Source: Hymenobacter rubripertinctus
GTDB lineage: Bacteria; Bacteroidota; Bacteroidia; Cytophagales; Hymenobacteraceae
Assembly (NCBI RefSeq): GCF_003583925.1
Contig: NZ_QYCN01000024.1
Span: 1-64,000, forward strand
Direction of reading: 5' to 3'
Length of the DNA stretch: 64,000 bases
In this document: one piece after another, positions 1 through 8,324 of the stretch
Numbering within the stretch: the stretch's first letter is position 1
Layout of the letters: every line of letters starts with the position of its first letter
Translations under genes and position numbers: made by a program
The notes under the pieces: generated by a model
Seen by the model: only the letters and a program-made list of their open reading frames with translations
Told to the model about the DNA's origin: nothing
Databases searched by the model: none

Positions 1-91
1 CCCGCACGGGCCGGCGACCGGTACGCGTGAACTTTTCGAGGGCAGACTGATCAGCAGCCGGCAGGATAAAGGGAGTCAGGGGACGGGCCAT
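1..91 (-). CDS. Transposase N-terminus, IS630-like (partial)
   Basis: Reading the minus strand from an ATG at 91 gives 30 codons that run off the left edge of the window. The translation begins MARPLTPFILPAADQSALEK and continues with an Arg-rich stretch (FTRTGRRPVR). This resembles the start of IS630-family transposases, where a short leader precedes a helix-turn-helix region. Only the leader is visible, with no DDE catalytic residues, so the family call is inference from the N-terminus. If correct, an insertion sequence ends close to position 100-140, just upstream of the broken YceI gene. Confidence 0.45.
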   Translation of the reverse strand, partial: MARPLTPFILPAADQSALEKFTRTGRRPVR

Positions 92-197
92 ATCATCTCA
101 ACTCCGACTCCCTTATTTTGTTGGCTAACTTACCTGACTAAGCACTAGTCTGTCGTTCTCATCCGGCCGGCAAGTCGGCCACTTCCATCATTGCGCC

Positions 198-807
198 ATG
201 AAAACCCCTTACCCTGCCCTGCTCTCGTTGCTACTGCTCTTCCGCCTGAGTGCTGCCCGCCCCGCTGCCCCCGGCCCGCCAACCGCCGCAAGTGGCTAAG
301 GCCAGCTCTAAGCGTGTCACGTACCAGATCAAGCCGGCGGCCGTGACGTGGACCGGGTACGCCGAAGTGGGGAGCTACGCGCCCAGCGGAACGGTGCAGC
401 TGCGGCAGGGCCATTTTGCCTACGACGGCCGCAACCCGCGCGCCGGCCGCTTCGAGTTCGATATGCGCACCCTCACCCAGGAGCAGCCCCAACTGGCCGA
501 GCATCTGCGCGGGGAGGACTTCTTCGACGTGGCCAAGTACCCCACGGCCGTGTTCGTGCTCCAGCAAGTGCGGGCCGGCCAGGCCCGCGGCCTGCTCACG
601 CTGCACGGCGTTACGCGGCCCATCCGTTTTCCGCTTACGCTGGAGCCGGACGCGCAGGGGCAGGTGCACGCTACCGGTACCGCCACCATCGACCGCACGC
701 AGTTCGGCATCAACTTCAACTCCAGCAGCTTCTTCCAGAACCTGGGCTCCTACGCCATCCGCAACGAGTTCCGCCTCGCCTTCGACCTGGTGGCGGTGAG
801 CAAGTAA
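198..807 (+). CDS. YceI-family periplasmic protein, signal peptide out of frame
   Basis: The YceI domain (lipocalin-like, isoprenoid-binding fold) occupies the frame that ends at 807, with typical segments such as GRFEFDMRTLTQEQPQ, LRGEDFFDVAKYPTAVF and ATIDRTQFGINFNSSSFF. In that frame the only possible start is a GTG at 250, which would leave no export signal. An ATG at 198 begins a good signal peptide (MKTPYPALLSLLLLFRLSAA) in another frame that closes at about 300. Removing one C from the run at 268-272 joins the two frames into one preprotein of about 200 residues. So the gene is either frameshifted or carries a one-base sequence error. A second, intact yceI lies at 48762. Confidence 0.8.
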
Positions 808-895
808 GGGCCTCGTCATCCATCAACAGGCAACACCAGCGGCCCGGGTGGCGTACTCCTGCTAACAACTTACTCCTCTCCTAACCCGCTGCCTC

Positions 896-1246
896 ATGGA
901 CAACGCTGCCCGCATCGAAGAAACTATTCAGGGTATCTACGACACCTTTGATAACCCCCGCAAGCACCCCGTGGAGGCCGGTCTGGGCTATATTGATGGC
1001 TGGATTCAGGCCCTCGACGGCCTCGGCGGATCGGCCCTCACCGGCCTGCAAACCGAGCTGCGCAACCTGCGCGCCCACGTGGAGCGCGACGACCGGCCCG
1101 CCATGGCCGCCAGCCTCCAGCTGCTGGGCCAGGAAACCGCGCGCATCGCCCACGACCTGCACAGCTTCACCGACGGCACCGGCGACCAGCTCCGCCACCT
1201 CGGCCAGACGCTGGTAACGGCCGCCGGCAACCTCAAAATGTCGTAA
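896..1246 (+). CDS. Conserved small helical protein, unknown function
   Basis: A 116-residue soluble protein with no signal peptide or membrane segment. It is predicted by eye to be mostly amphipathic helix (ETIQGIYDTFDNPRKHPVEA, LQTELRNLRAHVERDDRPAM, QLLGQETARIAHDLHSF). It starts at an ATG 88 bases after the YceI stop and ends just before a strong hairpin terminator, so it may be transcribed with yceI or alone. The regular heptad-like hydrophobics suggest a small helical bundle, but I do not recognise a family and assign no function. Confidence 0.7.
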   Translation: MDNAARIEETIQGIYDTFDNPRKHPVEAGLGYIDGWIQALDGLGGSALTGLQTELRNLRAHVERDDRPAMAASLQLLGQETARIAHDLHSFTDGTGDQLRHLGQTLVTAAGNLKMS

Positions 1247-1276
1247 ACCAACCGGCCAGTCTGGACCTTTACGGTA

Positions 1277-1316
1277 AACCGCGCCGCTATTTCCTCCGGG
1301 AAGTAGCGGCGCGGTT
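1277..1316 (+). terminator. Hairpin terminator after small helical gene
   Basis: Arms at 1277-1290 (aaccgcgccgctat) and 1303-1316 (gtagcggcgcggtt) pair over 13 bp, closing a 12-base loop, and are followed by a T-containing tail (gcttct). It sits 30 bases after the stop codon of the small helical gene. Confidence 0.75.
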
Positions 1317-1378
1317 GCTTCTATCAGAGTCGGTGAGTTGTTGGCCAGAGCGGGTGAAGCAGAACGTCAGTCTAAATA

Positions 1379-1512
1379 GAACGTCATTCCGAGCTTGCCG
1401 AGGAATCTCGCGTGCTGACATTGGGAAAGTAACTCAACGTCAGGATTACTGTGGCAACATCAGCACGCGAGATTCCTCGGCTCCGGCTTCGCCTTCGCTC
1501 GGAATGACGTTC
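1379..1512. repeat. Long interrupted inverted repeat, 'GTCATTCCGAG' type
   Basis: The left arm 1379-1418 (gaacgtcattccgag through gaggaatctcgcgtgctga) is matched in reverse by 1460-1480 and 1501-1512, with 20 extra bases (ctccggcttcgccttcgctc) in the right arm. It lies in the gap between convergent genes. The same layout, with a core of GTCATtCcGAGc followed by GAGGAATC or GAAGGATC, recurs at 3384, 27069, 38590, 42041 and 47440. Confidence 0.8.
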
Positions 1513-1535
1513 TTCTACATCTCACTTCTCACTTC

Positions 1536-3329
1536 TCAGTATCCCGCCGCCGCATCGTCGCCGCGGGGGTCGGCGCCGCCTTCGAGCCGGCCGCCGGGCA
1601 GCACCCGGATAAGCTCGACCCGGCCCCAGGGCGCGCGGGGTTTGAGTTGGTAGCCGCGGGCACGGAGGGTGTCCTGAGCGGCGGGCAGCAGGGCCCCGGC
1701 TTCCACGTCGAGCTGGTCGGGGAGCCACTGGTGGTGCAGGCGGGGCGCGGCCACGGCCTGCTGGGCGTTCTGGCCATAATCGACCACGCCCAGAATAGCC
1801 TGGAGCACGCTGGTGATGATGGTGCTGCCGCCGGGCGTGCCCACCACCAGGGCCAGTTTTTTGTCCCGGGTCAGGATGGCGGGCGTCATAGAGGAGAGCA
1901 TCCGCTTGCCGGGGGCAATGGCGTTGGCGGCCCCGCCCACCAGTCCGTAGGCGTTGGGCGTGCCGGGCTTGCTGCTGAAATCGTCCATCTCATTATTCAG
2001 GATGAACCCGGCCCCGGCTACCACCACCTTGCTGCCGTAGGCCCCGTTGAGGGTAGTGGTGCAGCTCACGGCGTTGCCCTGGGCATCCACGATGTTGTAG
2101 TGGGTCGTCTGGTCCGATTCGTAGGCGGGCAGGCCGGGGCCGGCCGCTACCTGGGCGCTGGGCGTGGCCCGGTGGGGCAGGGTGGAGGCCATGCGCCGCT
2201 GGTTATAGGTGGGTTCGAGCAGCTGAGCCACCGGCACAAGGCCAAAATCCGGGTCGCCGAGGTAGGTGGCGCGGTCGGCGTACACCCGGCGCTCGGCTTC
2301 GGTAATCCAGTGCGTGGCCTGGGGGGAGTGCCAGCCGGCGGCGCGCAGGTTGTAGGGCTCCAGCATCTGGAGCAGTTGCAGCAGGGCCACGCCCCCGGAG
2401 CTGGGCGGCGGAAACGTAAGCACGTCGTAGCCCCGGTAGCGGCCGTGCAGGGGCGTGCGCCACCGGGGCCGGTAGCCCGCCAGATCCGCCTGGGTAATCA
2501 GGCCCTGGCCGCGCTGCATTTCGGCCACAATGAGCCGGGCAGTGGGGCCGGTGTAGAAGCCGTTGCGGCCCTGGTCGCGGATATATTGTAAGGTGCGAGT
2601 AAGATATAAATGCTGGATTACGTCGCCCGCTTGCCAAGGGCGGAAGGTTGGCTGCGGGTCGGTATAGGTGCCTAAGTCGTAGCTACTGGCATCAGGCCTC
2701 AGATATGCAGTGCCTCGGGGATTGAGGCGAACAAAGGCCGCCCGGTTGGCATTCAGCCCGGCGGCTTCCTTTTCCGTCAGCTTTACTCCGCCTAACGCCA
2801 GTTGCACGGCCGGTTCCACTACGTCTTTCCAGGGCAGTTTACCCCGCTTCTGGTGCAGCTCCCACATGCCGGCCACGGTGCCCGGCACGCCGGCGGCCCG
2901 GTGGCCCAGGGTGCTCAGGTCGGGGATTACGTTGCCCTGCGCATCCAGGTACATATCCCGGGACGCGGCGGCGGGGGCGGTTTCGCGGAAGTCCAGGGCG
3001 CCTTCCTGGCCGTCGGCCCCGCGGTAGAGCAGGAAGCCCCCGCCCCCGATGTTGCCGGCCGCCGGCAGGGCCACGGCCAGGGCAAACTGCACGGCCACGG
3101 CCGCATCGTAGGCGTTGCCGCCCCGTTGCAGAATCTCCACCCCGATGCGCGTAGCCTCCGGGTGGGCCGACGTAACCAGCGCATGGTCGGCCACCACGGG
3201 CGTAGCCGCGGGCACCGGCGCGGCCAGGGCGGCAGCGGAGGCGGTTTCGGCCAGAGAAGAGGTAGTGGGCGGGGTAGTGGTGCAGGCCACCAGCGCCGCC
3301 AGCAACAGGGGGTACAAAAGGCGTTTCAT
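1536..3329 (-). CDS. ggt: Gamma-glutamyltransferase (GGT), lipoprotein form
   Basis: A 597-residue Ntn-hydrolase that cleaves gamma-glutamyl bonds (for example of glutathione) and transfers the glutamyl group to acceptors or water. The ATG at 3329 was chosen because it gives a lipoprotein signal, MKRLLYPLLLAALVAC (Cys16); the reading frame extends upstream without one. The autocleavage site is T408 in QTTHYNIVD, the predicted N-terminus of the small subunit. GGGGFLLY, LNNEMDDFSSKPGTPN and GKRMLSSMTPAI (oxyanion serines) match the family. The large subunit precedes residue 408. Lipidation implies anchoring in the envelope facing the periplasm. Its promoter region faces glgB and holds an inverted repeat. 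Confidence 0.95.
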   Translation of the reverse strand: MKRLLYPLLLAALVACTTTPPTTSSLAETASAAALAAPVPAATPVVADHALVTSAHPEATRIGVEILQRGGNAYDAAVAVQFALAVALPAAGNIGGGGFLLYRGADGQEGALDFRETAPAAASRDMYLDAQGNVIPDLSTLGHRAAGVPGTVAGMWELHQKRGKLPWKDVVEPAVQLALGGVKLTEKEAAGLNANRAAFVRLNPRGTAYLRPDASSYDLGTYTDPQPTFRPWQAGDVIQHLYLTRTLQYIRDQGRNGFYTGPTARLIVAEMQRGQGLITQADLAGYRPRWRTPLHGRYRGYDVLTFPPPSSGGVALLQLLQMLEPYNLRAAGWHSPQATHWITEAERRVYADRATYLGDPDFGLVPVAQLLEPTYNQRRMASTLPHRATPSAQVAAGPGLPAYESDQTTHYNIVDAQGNAVSCTTTLNGAYGSKVVVAGAGFILNNEMDDFSSKPGTPNAYGLVGGAANAIAPGKRMLSSMTPAILTRDKKLALVVGTPGGSTIITSVLQAILGVVDYGQNAQQAVAAPRLHHQWLPDQLDVEAGALLPAAQDTLRARGYQLKPRAPWGRVELIRVLPGGRLEGGADPRGDDAAAGY

Positions 3330-3383
3330 GCCGGCAAGGTAGTGACTGGGTGGCTGGGTTGGTGGGAGTCCGGGGGGCGTTAT

Positions 3384-3498
3384 AGGTTCTGTTATCCTGA
3401 GCGGCGCGAAGGACCTTATCCAGTTGGCGCTGATTGTTGGATGATGATGCTTGCTCTGGAGCACAAGGTCCTCCGCGCCGCTCAGGATAACAGAACCT
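3384..3498. repeat. Long inverted repeat, 'TTATCCTGAGC' type
   Basis: The arms 3384-3417 (aggttctgttatcctgagcg and on to gaaggacctt) and 3465-3498 are near-perfect reverse complements, separated by 47 bases. Unlike most copies in the window, this one lies between divergent genes (ggt and glgB), so it overlaps the space where promoters are expected. Confidence 0.85.
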
Positions 3499-3607
3499 GT
3501 AATGCTCCCCCCATTCCCCCATCAACCCAATTCCCCAGCCCCTCGCTCCCCCAATTGCGTAATCCGCGTAGTTTTGGGCTTCGCCTCCATACTCCACCAC
3601 CCGCGCC

Positions 3608-5653
3608 ATGACAACGACGACTGATTCCGCCGCAACCGCTACGCCCCAACTGGCCCTGGTTCGCCACGACCCCTGGCTGACGCCCTACGAGCCGGCCCTG
3701 CTGAAGCGGCAGGCACGACTGGCGCAGCGGCTGGCCGATATAACAGCCCACTATGGCTCGCTCAGCAAGTTCGCTACGGCCCACCAGCGTCTGGGCCTGC
3801 ACTACGACGGCCGCCGCCGGGGCTACTGGTTCCGCGAGTGGGCCCCCGCCGCCCAGGCCGTGGCCCTCATCGGCGACTTCAACGGCTGGAACCGGCAGGC
3901 CACCCCGCTCACTCGCACCGACGACGGTGTGTGGGAGGTTTTTCTGCCCGATAAGGAGTACCAGGACCGGCTTACCCACCACTCCCTCTACAAGGTGCAC
4001 GTGGTGTCGGCGCGCGGGGGCCAGGACCGCCTGCCGGCTATGCTGCGCCGGGCCGTGCAGGACGCCGAAACCAAGGACTTCGCCGGGCAGGTCTGGCGGC
4101 CGGAGCAGTCGTTTGTCTGGACCGATCAGAAGTTCCGGGTGGCCAACGCGGTGCGGGAGCCGTTCATTTACGAGGCCCACGTGGGCATGGCCCTGGAAGA
4201 AGGCAAGGTGGGCTCCTACCTCGAATTCGCCGACCAGATTCTGCCCCGCATTCAGGCCGAGGGCTACAACTGCCTCCAGCTGATGGCCGTGATGGAGCAC
4301 CCGTACTACGGCTCGTTCGGCTACCACGTGGCCAACTTCTTTGCCGTATCCTCGCGCTTCGGCACGCCCGAGGAGCTCAAGTACCTTATCAACGAAGCCC
4401 ACCGCCGGGGCCTGGCCGTGCTGCTCGACGTGGTGCATTCGCACGCCGTGAAGAACGAGGCCGAAGGCCTGGCGAACTTCGATGGCTCCGGCCACCAGTA
4501 CTTCCACGAGGGCGCGCGCGGCAACCACCCGGGCTGGGATTCCAAGCTATTCGACTACGCCAAGCCCGAAGTGCAGCAGTTCCTGCTCAGCAACGTGCGC
4601 TACTGGCTGGAGGAATTCCACTTCGACGGCTTCCGCTTCGACGGCATCACCAGCATGCTCTACCATCACCACGGCGAGGGCGTGAGCTTCGGGGGCTACG
4701 ACTCGTATTTCGGCCCCGAGGTGGACGAGGACGCCATTTTGTACCTGCAACTGGCTACCACGCTCACCCGCGAAATCAAGCGCAGCGCCCTGCTTATTGC
4801 CGAGGACATGAGCGGCATGCCCGGCCTGTGCCGGCCCACGGCGGAGGGCGGCATCGGCTTCGATTACCGCCTGGCCATGGGCATCCCCGACTACTGGATC
4901 AAGCTGCTCAAGCACACCCGCGACGAAAACTGGAGCCTGCCCGACCTCTGGCACGTGCTCACCAACCGCCGCGCCGGCGAGAAAACGGTGGCCTACGCCG
5001 AAAGCCACGACCAGGCCCTGGTAGGCGACAAAACCCTGGCCCACTGGCTCTTTGATCAGGCCATTTACGACCACATGCACAAGGACGACCCCGATGCCGT
5101 GGCGGCCCGGGGCATGGCCCTGCACAAACTCATCCGGCTGGCCACGCTCAGCCTGGGCGGCGAGGCCTACCTCAACTTCATCGGCAACGAGTTCGGCCAC
5201 CCCGAGTGGGTCGATTTCCCCCGCGAAGGCAACGCCTGGAGCCACCACTTCGCCCGCCGCCAGTGGAACCTGGCCGACAACCCCGACCTCAAGTTCCAGT
5301 ACCTCCAGCAGTTTGACACGGCTATGGTGACGATGGCCAAAAAAACGCGCCTGCTGGCCGCCGGCCCCGCCCACCAGCTCAAGCTCGACCCCGAGAACCA
5401 GGTCCTGATTTTTGAGCGCGGCACCCTGCTGTTCGTCTTCAGCTTCCACATCGAGCGCAGCGTGCCCGACTACCGCTTCTTCGTGCCCGCCGCCGGCCGC
5501 TACCGCATCCTCCTCAACTCCGACGACGCCCGGTTCGGCGGCTTTAACCGCGTAGACGACGATTACACGTACGAAACCTTCGCGGAAGATGGCGTGAACA
5601 AGCTCAGCCTCTACATCACCAGCCGCACCGCCCTGGTACTGGAACGGCAGTAA
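3608..5653 (+). CDS. glgB: 1,4-alpha-glucan branching enzyme, eukaryote-type GH13_8
   Basis: A 681-residue enzyme that cuts alpha-1,4 chains and re-attaches them through alpha-1,6 bonds during glycogen synthesis in the cytoplasm. The N-terminal CBM48-like domain (YWFREWAPAAQAVALIGDFN, about residues 73-92) precedes a GH13 barrel. The conserved regions are LLDVVHSH (I), GFRFDGITSM with the nucleophile near D345 (II), LLIAEDMSGMPG with the acid/base near E399 (III), and YAESHDQALVGDKT (IV). The architecture and sequence are those of the eukaryotic branching-enzyme subfamily rather than classical bacterial GlgB. Its last residues and stop codon lie inside a long inverted repeat shared with the convergent gene. 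Confidence 0.95.
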   Translation: MTTTTDSAATATPQLALVRHDPWLTPYEPALLKRQARLAQRLADITAHYGSLSKFATAHQRLGLHYDGRRRGYWFREWAPAAQAVALIGDFNGWNRQATPLTRTDDGVWEVFLPDKEYQDRLTHHSLYKVHVVSARGGQDRLPAMLRRAVQDAETKDFAGQVWRPEQSFVWTDQKFRVANAVREPFIYEAHVGMALEEGKVGSYLEFADQILPRIQAEGYNCLQLMAVMEHPYYGSFGYHVANFFAVSSRFGTPEELKYLINEAHRRGLAVLLDVVHSHAVKNEAEGLANFDGSGHQYFHEGARGNHPGWDSKLFDYAKPEVQQFLLSNVRYWLEEFHFDGFRFDGITSMLYHHHGEGVSFGGYDSYFGPEVDEDAILYLQLATTLTREIKRSALLIAEDMSGMPGLCRPTAEGGIGFDYRLAMGIPDYWIKLLKHTRDENWSLPDLWHVLTNRRAGEKTVAYAESHDQALVGDKTLAHWLFDQAIYDHMHKDDPDAVAARGMALHKLIRLATLSLGGEAYLNFIGNEFGHPEWVDFPREGNAWSHHFARRQWNLADNPDLKFQYLQQFDTAMVTMAKKTRLLAAGPAHQLKLDPENQVLIFERGTLLFVFSFHIERSVPDYRFFVPAAGRYRILLNSDDARFGGFNRVDDDYTYETFAEDGVNKLSLYITSRTALVLERQ

Positions 5654-5905
5654 CGGCACCTCACCCCCTGGCCCCCGGTTCGCTTGAGGCGCGAAGCCTG
5701 GGGGAGAGGGGGAGCCTGACGCCAGCTAATGAACAATACCAACCAGAAGAGCCCGCCGATTATCGGCGGGCTCTTCTGGTTAATGCCTGACTAAAGTTTT
5801 TGCCGATGAAATACCTCACCTGCTTGACGTCAGGCTCGCCCTCTGCCCGAGGCTTCGCGCCTCAAGCGAACCGGGGGCCGGGGGGAGGAGGTGCCGTTAC
5901 TGCCG
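5645..5905. repeat. Giant inverted repeat spanning both 3' gene ends
   Basis: The left arm, about 5645-5723 (beginning cggcagtaacggcacc), is matched in reverse by about 5825-5905 (ending ggtgccgttactgccg). Each arm holds the sequence family ccccggttcgcttgaggcg followed by cgaagcc. The arms include the stop codons and the final Arg-Gln codons of both convergent genes (glgB and the DUF1905 gene). A separate perfect 20-bp hairpin sits in the middle. Confidence 0.85.
5741..5781. terminator. Perfect 20-bp bidirectional hairpin terminator
   Basis: 5741-5760 (aaccagaagagcccgccgat) is the exact reverse complement of 5762-5781, with a single-base centre. It lies midway between two convergent genes and inside the larger inverted repeat, so it can serve both directions. 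Confidence 0.8.
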
Positions 5906-6397
5906 CGTTTTGCGGCCGGATTCGGCTTGCTCCAAGGCATCGGTGATGCGCTGGGCACGGGCTTCGGGCTTTTTGGCGCGGGCAATCCACTGGGCCAGCT
6001 GCTTGCGCTGGGTGAAGGGCAGGGCATCGAAGCGGGCGCGCAGGGCGGTGCGGTCCAGGGCGCGGGCCAAGTCGTCGGGCAGGTCGAGGCCGGTGGGGTC
6101 GGTATCGTGCTGCAGTACGATGTGCACCGTATCGGACCAGGTTTTGCCGATGGCGTTGCGCACTTCTTTGCGCACGCTGAACATATGCCGGAGCTGCTGG
6201 TCGCCGCCTTCCAGGGGCATCAGGTTCAGGCGGATGGGAAAGCCATCAATGGTGCCCTGGACGGGCAGTGCGCCCTTGGTGCCGTACTCGTCGGGCACGC
6301 TGAAGGGCACGACTACGAATACGCCATTGTCGCCCCCATCCATTTCCAGGGGGGCATCGAATTCGTGTTGGCGGGCAGAGGAGTCGGGGGAAATCAT
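5897..6397 (-). CDS. DUF1905 / YdeI (bacteriocin-protection-like) domain protein
   Basis: A 166-residue cytoplasmic protein. The N-terminal half is DUF1905-like (HEFDAPLEMDGGDNGVFVVV, then PVQGTIDGFPIRLNLMPLEG). The C-terminal half is a YdeI/OmpD-associated helical segment (LARALDRTALRARFDALPF followed by RKQLAQWIARAKKPEAR). The start at 6397 was chosen because its ATGA overlaps the stop of the upstream gene, which suggests translational coupling; the longer open frame upstream is out-of-frame read-through of that gene. The molecular function of the family is not established. Its final codons and TAA lie in the inverted repeat shared with glgB. Confidence 0.8.
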   Translation of the reverse strand: MISPDSSARQHEFDAPLEMDGGDNGVFVVVPFSVPDEYGTKGALPVQGTIDGFPIRLNLMPLEGGDQQLRHMFSVRKEVRNAIGKTWSDTVHIVLQHDTDPTGLDLPDDLARALDRTALRARFDALPFTQRKQLAQWIARAKKPEARAQRITDALEQAESGRKTRQ

Positions 6398-7524
6398 GCG
6401 GTTGGCGGGAAAAAGGGGGCCACGGCCTGGCGGCCCGGGATGCTGTGTTCGAGCTGGTGAAGAATGGTATTGATGGCTTCCGTATCGGTGGGGGAAATCA
6501 TGCGCAGGCGCTCGGGCGGCAGTTGGTACCGCTCGTAGAGGCGGCGAGCCACCTTGTCGGAGGCGGCCAGCACGAGGTCGGCGCGGCGCAGGGCCAGGCG
6601 TTCCAGGGCCAGCCCCCAGCCCCGTTCGTCGGAGTTGGGGCGCTCCTCCACCAGCTCGTGCACATGCAGCACCAAAGGGCGGCCCGTTTGGTGGCGGATT
6701 TCCAGGGCCGCCAGCCACGTGGGCCAGTCCACGGCGTAAATCACGGCAAATTCTTCCAGTAAGGCGCGGCGGGTAGCAAAGCGCGCGTATTGAATCACCT
6801 GAAAGTTGAGGTCGGTGCTGGTGGGCAGGTCCACGCCCAAAGCGGCCAGGGCCTCGGTCAGGGTGGCCTGCACCCGGGCCGGTAAGGGCTCGTGGGCTTC
6901 CTTCAACTCATCAGCAGTCAGCTCATCAGCAGGCCGTTCGTCGGCAACCAAGTCGTCGGCGGGCTGGTCGAGGGCATTGGCTTCGGCCACGGCGGGCTCC
7001 GCACCGTCACGGGCAAATTCGTCGAGGTTGAGCAGCAGGTCGTGGTCAAGGAGCGTTGCCGGGTTTTCGGCGGTGTCGGCCAGCTTATTTCCAGTACCCG
7101 TTCCGGTCCGACTCGTGTCCGCCGGGGTGAGCGTAACGGCCGGCGTGGTACCCGGGGCCGCGCCGGGCGTGGCCCCCAGGTAAGGGGCGGCTGGCGAATT
7201 CCAAGCCCCACTGATGCCCCCGGCCGACCCGGTTCCGGCCGAGCCCACGTAGGGAGCCGCCGGGCGTTGCCAGGCACCGGGGCGCTGGTCGGGGCGGGGG
7301 CGGGGAGCCAGGGCTTCAGCCAGGCTCAGGTCGGCCAGTCCCGTAACGCGGGCCGTGGCCGGGATACTGAAGGGTGGCTGCGGCAGGTGGGGCAGCATCA
7401 CCGACAGGGGAGCCAGGGGGGCCAGGTGGTGGACCAGGGGCCGGACGGAGGGCACCGCAAGCTCCCCGGCGCGGGGGGCTTCGTTCCAGCCAAGCAGCAG
7501 CACGCGGAAAGGAGCAGGGGTCAT
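6394..7524 (-). CDS. GT4-like glycosyltransferase lacking the C-terminal GT-B half
   Basis: A 376-residue protein whose N-terminus (FRVLLLGWNEAPRAGELAV) and central part (VIYAVDWPTWLAALEIRHQT, then LVLHVHELVEERP, then ADLVLAASDKVARRLYERY) match the acceptor-side domain of glycogen-synthase-like family 4 glycosyltransferases. A low-complexity insert of about 130 residues (rich in Ala, Pro, Gly, then Asp/Glu) interrupts the domain. The protein stops about 35 residues after the point where the catalytic, nucleotide-sugar-binding domain should begin. So it is a truncated or specialised half-enzyme and activity is doubtful. Position next to glgB suggests an ancestral glycogen role. Confidence 0.7.
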   Translation of the reverse strand: MTPAPFRVLLLGWNEAPRAGELAVPSVRPLVHHLAPLAPLSVMLPHLPQPPFSIPATARVTGLADLSLAEALAPRPRPDQRPGAWQRPAAPYVGSAGTGSAGGISGAWNSPAAPYLGATPGAAPGTTPAVTLTPADTSRTGTGTGNKLADTAENPATLLDHDLLLNLDEFARDGAEPAVAEANALDQPADDLVADERPADELTADELKEAHEPLPARVQATLTEALAALGVDLPTSTDLNFQVIQYARFATRRALLEEFAVIYAVDWPTWLAALEIRHQTGRPLVLHVHELVEERPNSDERGWGLALERLALRRADLVLAASDKVARRLYERYQLPPERLRMISPTDTEAINTILHQLEHSIPGRQAVAPFFPPTA

Positions 7525-7761
7525 AAGCGGATAGCTGAACAGGCGGGAAGCGTTTCCAGGAATACGGCAAGGTAGAGAAAAAAGGTACCCGCAGTGTCGG
7601 AAAGGGCATCCGTCGAAAACCCGGTTGTGGGCGGCGGGCTCCGCCGCCTGCCGGTTTATCTGTGGGGCCAGCCGCTAACAGGCCGGCCGCGTTTACGTCC
7701 GAAACCGCTGCTCCCCGCTTTCTTTCTCCCGACTTTTTGCTTGCATGGCCTGCACGCGTAG

Positions 7762-8078
7762 TACAAGAAAGGCGGGGAAACCAGCGTGCTCTACAGCGAC
7801 GGGGGCGAAGGATATGGCTACGAGCAGGGCCAGCGCACCGTGCGCCGCTTCCGCGTCACGGGCTCCGGAACCGGCCTGCTGCTCCAGCAGCAAACCGAGA
7901 GCGACTACCAGCCCAGTTGGCGCACCTCCCGCGTGGTGGTCCACGGCCTGCCCTCCCTGGCCACCACCTTCAGCACCGACGGCCAGCCGGCCCAGGGCTT
8001 GGAGGTCACCACCGAAACCGGCCTCACCGGCCCGGCGTGGTGGTAGGGGCCGGTTTCACGGAACTGGTAATTGGGTAG
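7762..8078 (+). pseudogene. Glycoside hydrolase (GH31-like) C-terminal relic, copy 1
   Basis: From the TAC at 7762 an open frame without a start reads like the C-terminal DUF5110 domain of GH31 alpha-glucosidases: TSVLYSDGGEGYGYEQGQ, then LLLQQQTESDYQPSW, then SRVVVHGLPSLATTFSTDG. The frame ends in TAG at 8046. A one-base deletion near 8036 would restore a conserved tail (VVVGAGFTELVIG, stop at 8078) in the shifted frame. There is no catalytic domain upstream; a TAG at 7759 closes the frame. A second copy with the same frameshift is at 9983. The family assignment is moderate. Confidence 0.6.
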
Positions 8079-8324
8079 TTCTGGTTGCTGCATGACGACT
8101 GCGATTAAGCGATACCATCCTTTTTCTAAAATCCCTTTACTGCTTCGATACTCTTCGGCTTGTAGCTATGGGAGGTATTCTGTCGCCTTCTTAGTTGGCT
8201 TCTGCGCCTTGCTAGGAAAAGTATTTGATTACTCGATTAGATAATAGGTTTCTATCCGGTTGAATGCTTTATTTGTCGACTGTTTTAGCTCGTTCATCGT
8301 TTTTTTACATATTTTTATAACAGT

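Noticed and set aside
145..819. 224-codon frame antisense to yceI
   Set aside because: Covers the YceI coding strand and has no independent motif.
1647..2591. 314-codon frame antisense to ggt
   Set aside because: Shadow of ggt; no domain and no ribosome-binding context.
5645..5905. Possible CRISPR array at the repeated C-rich arms
   Set aside because: Only two inverted arms, no direct repeats with regular spacers, no cas genes nearby.
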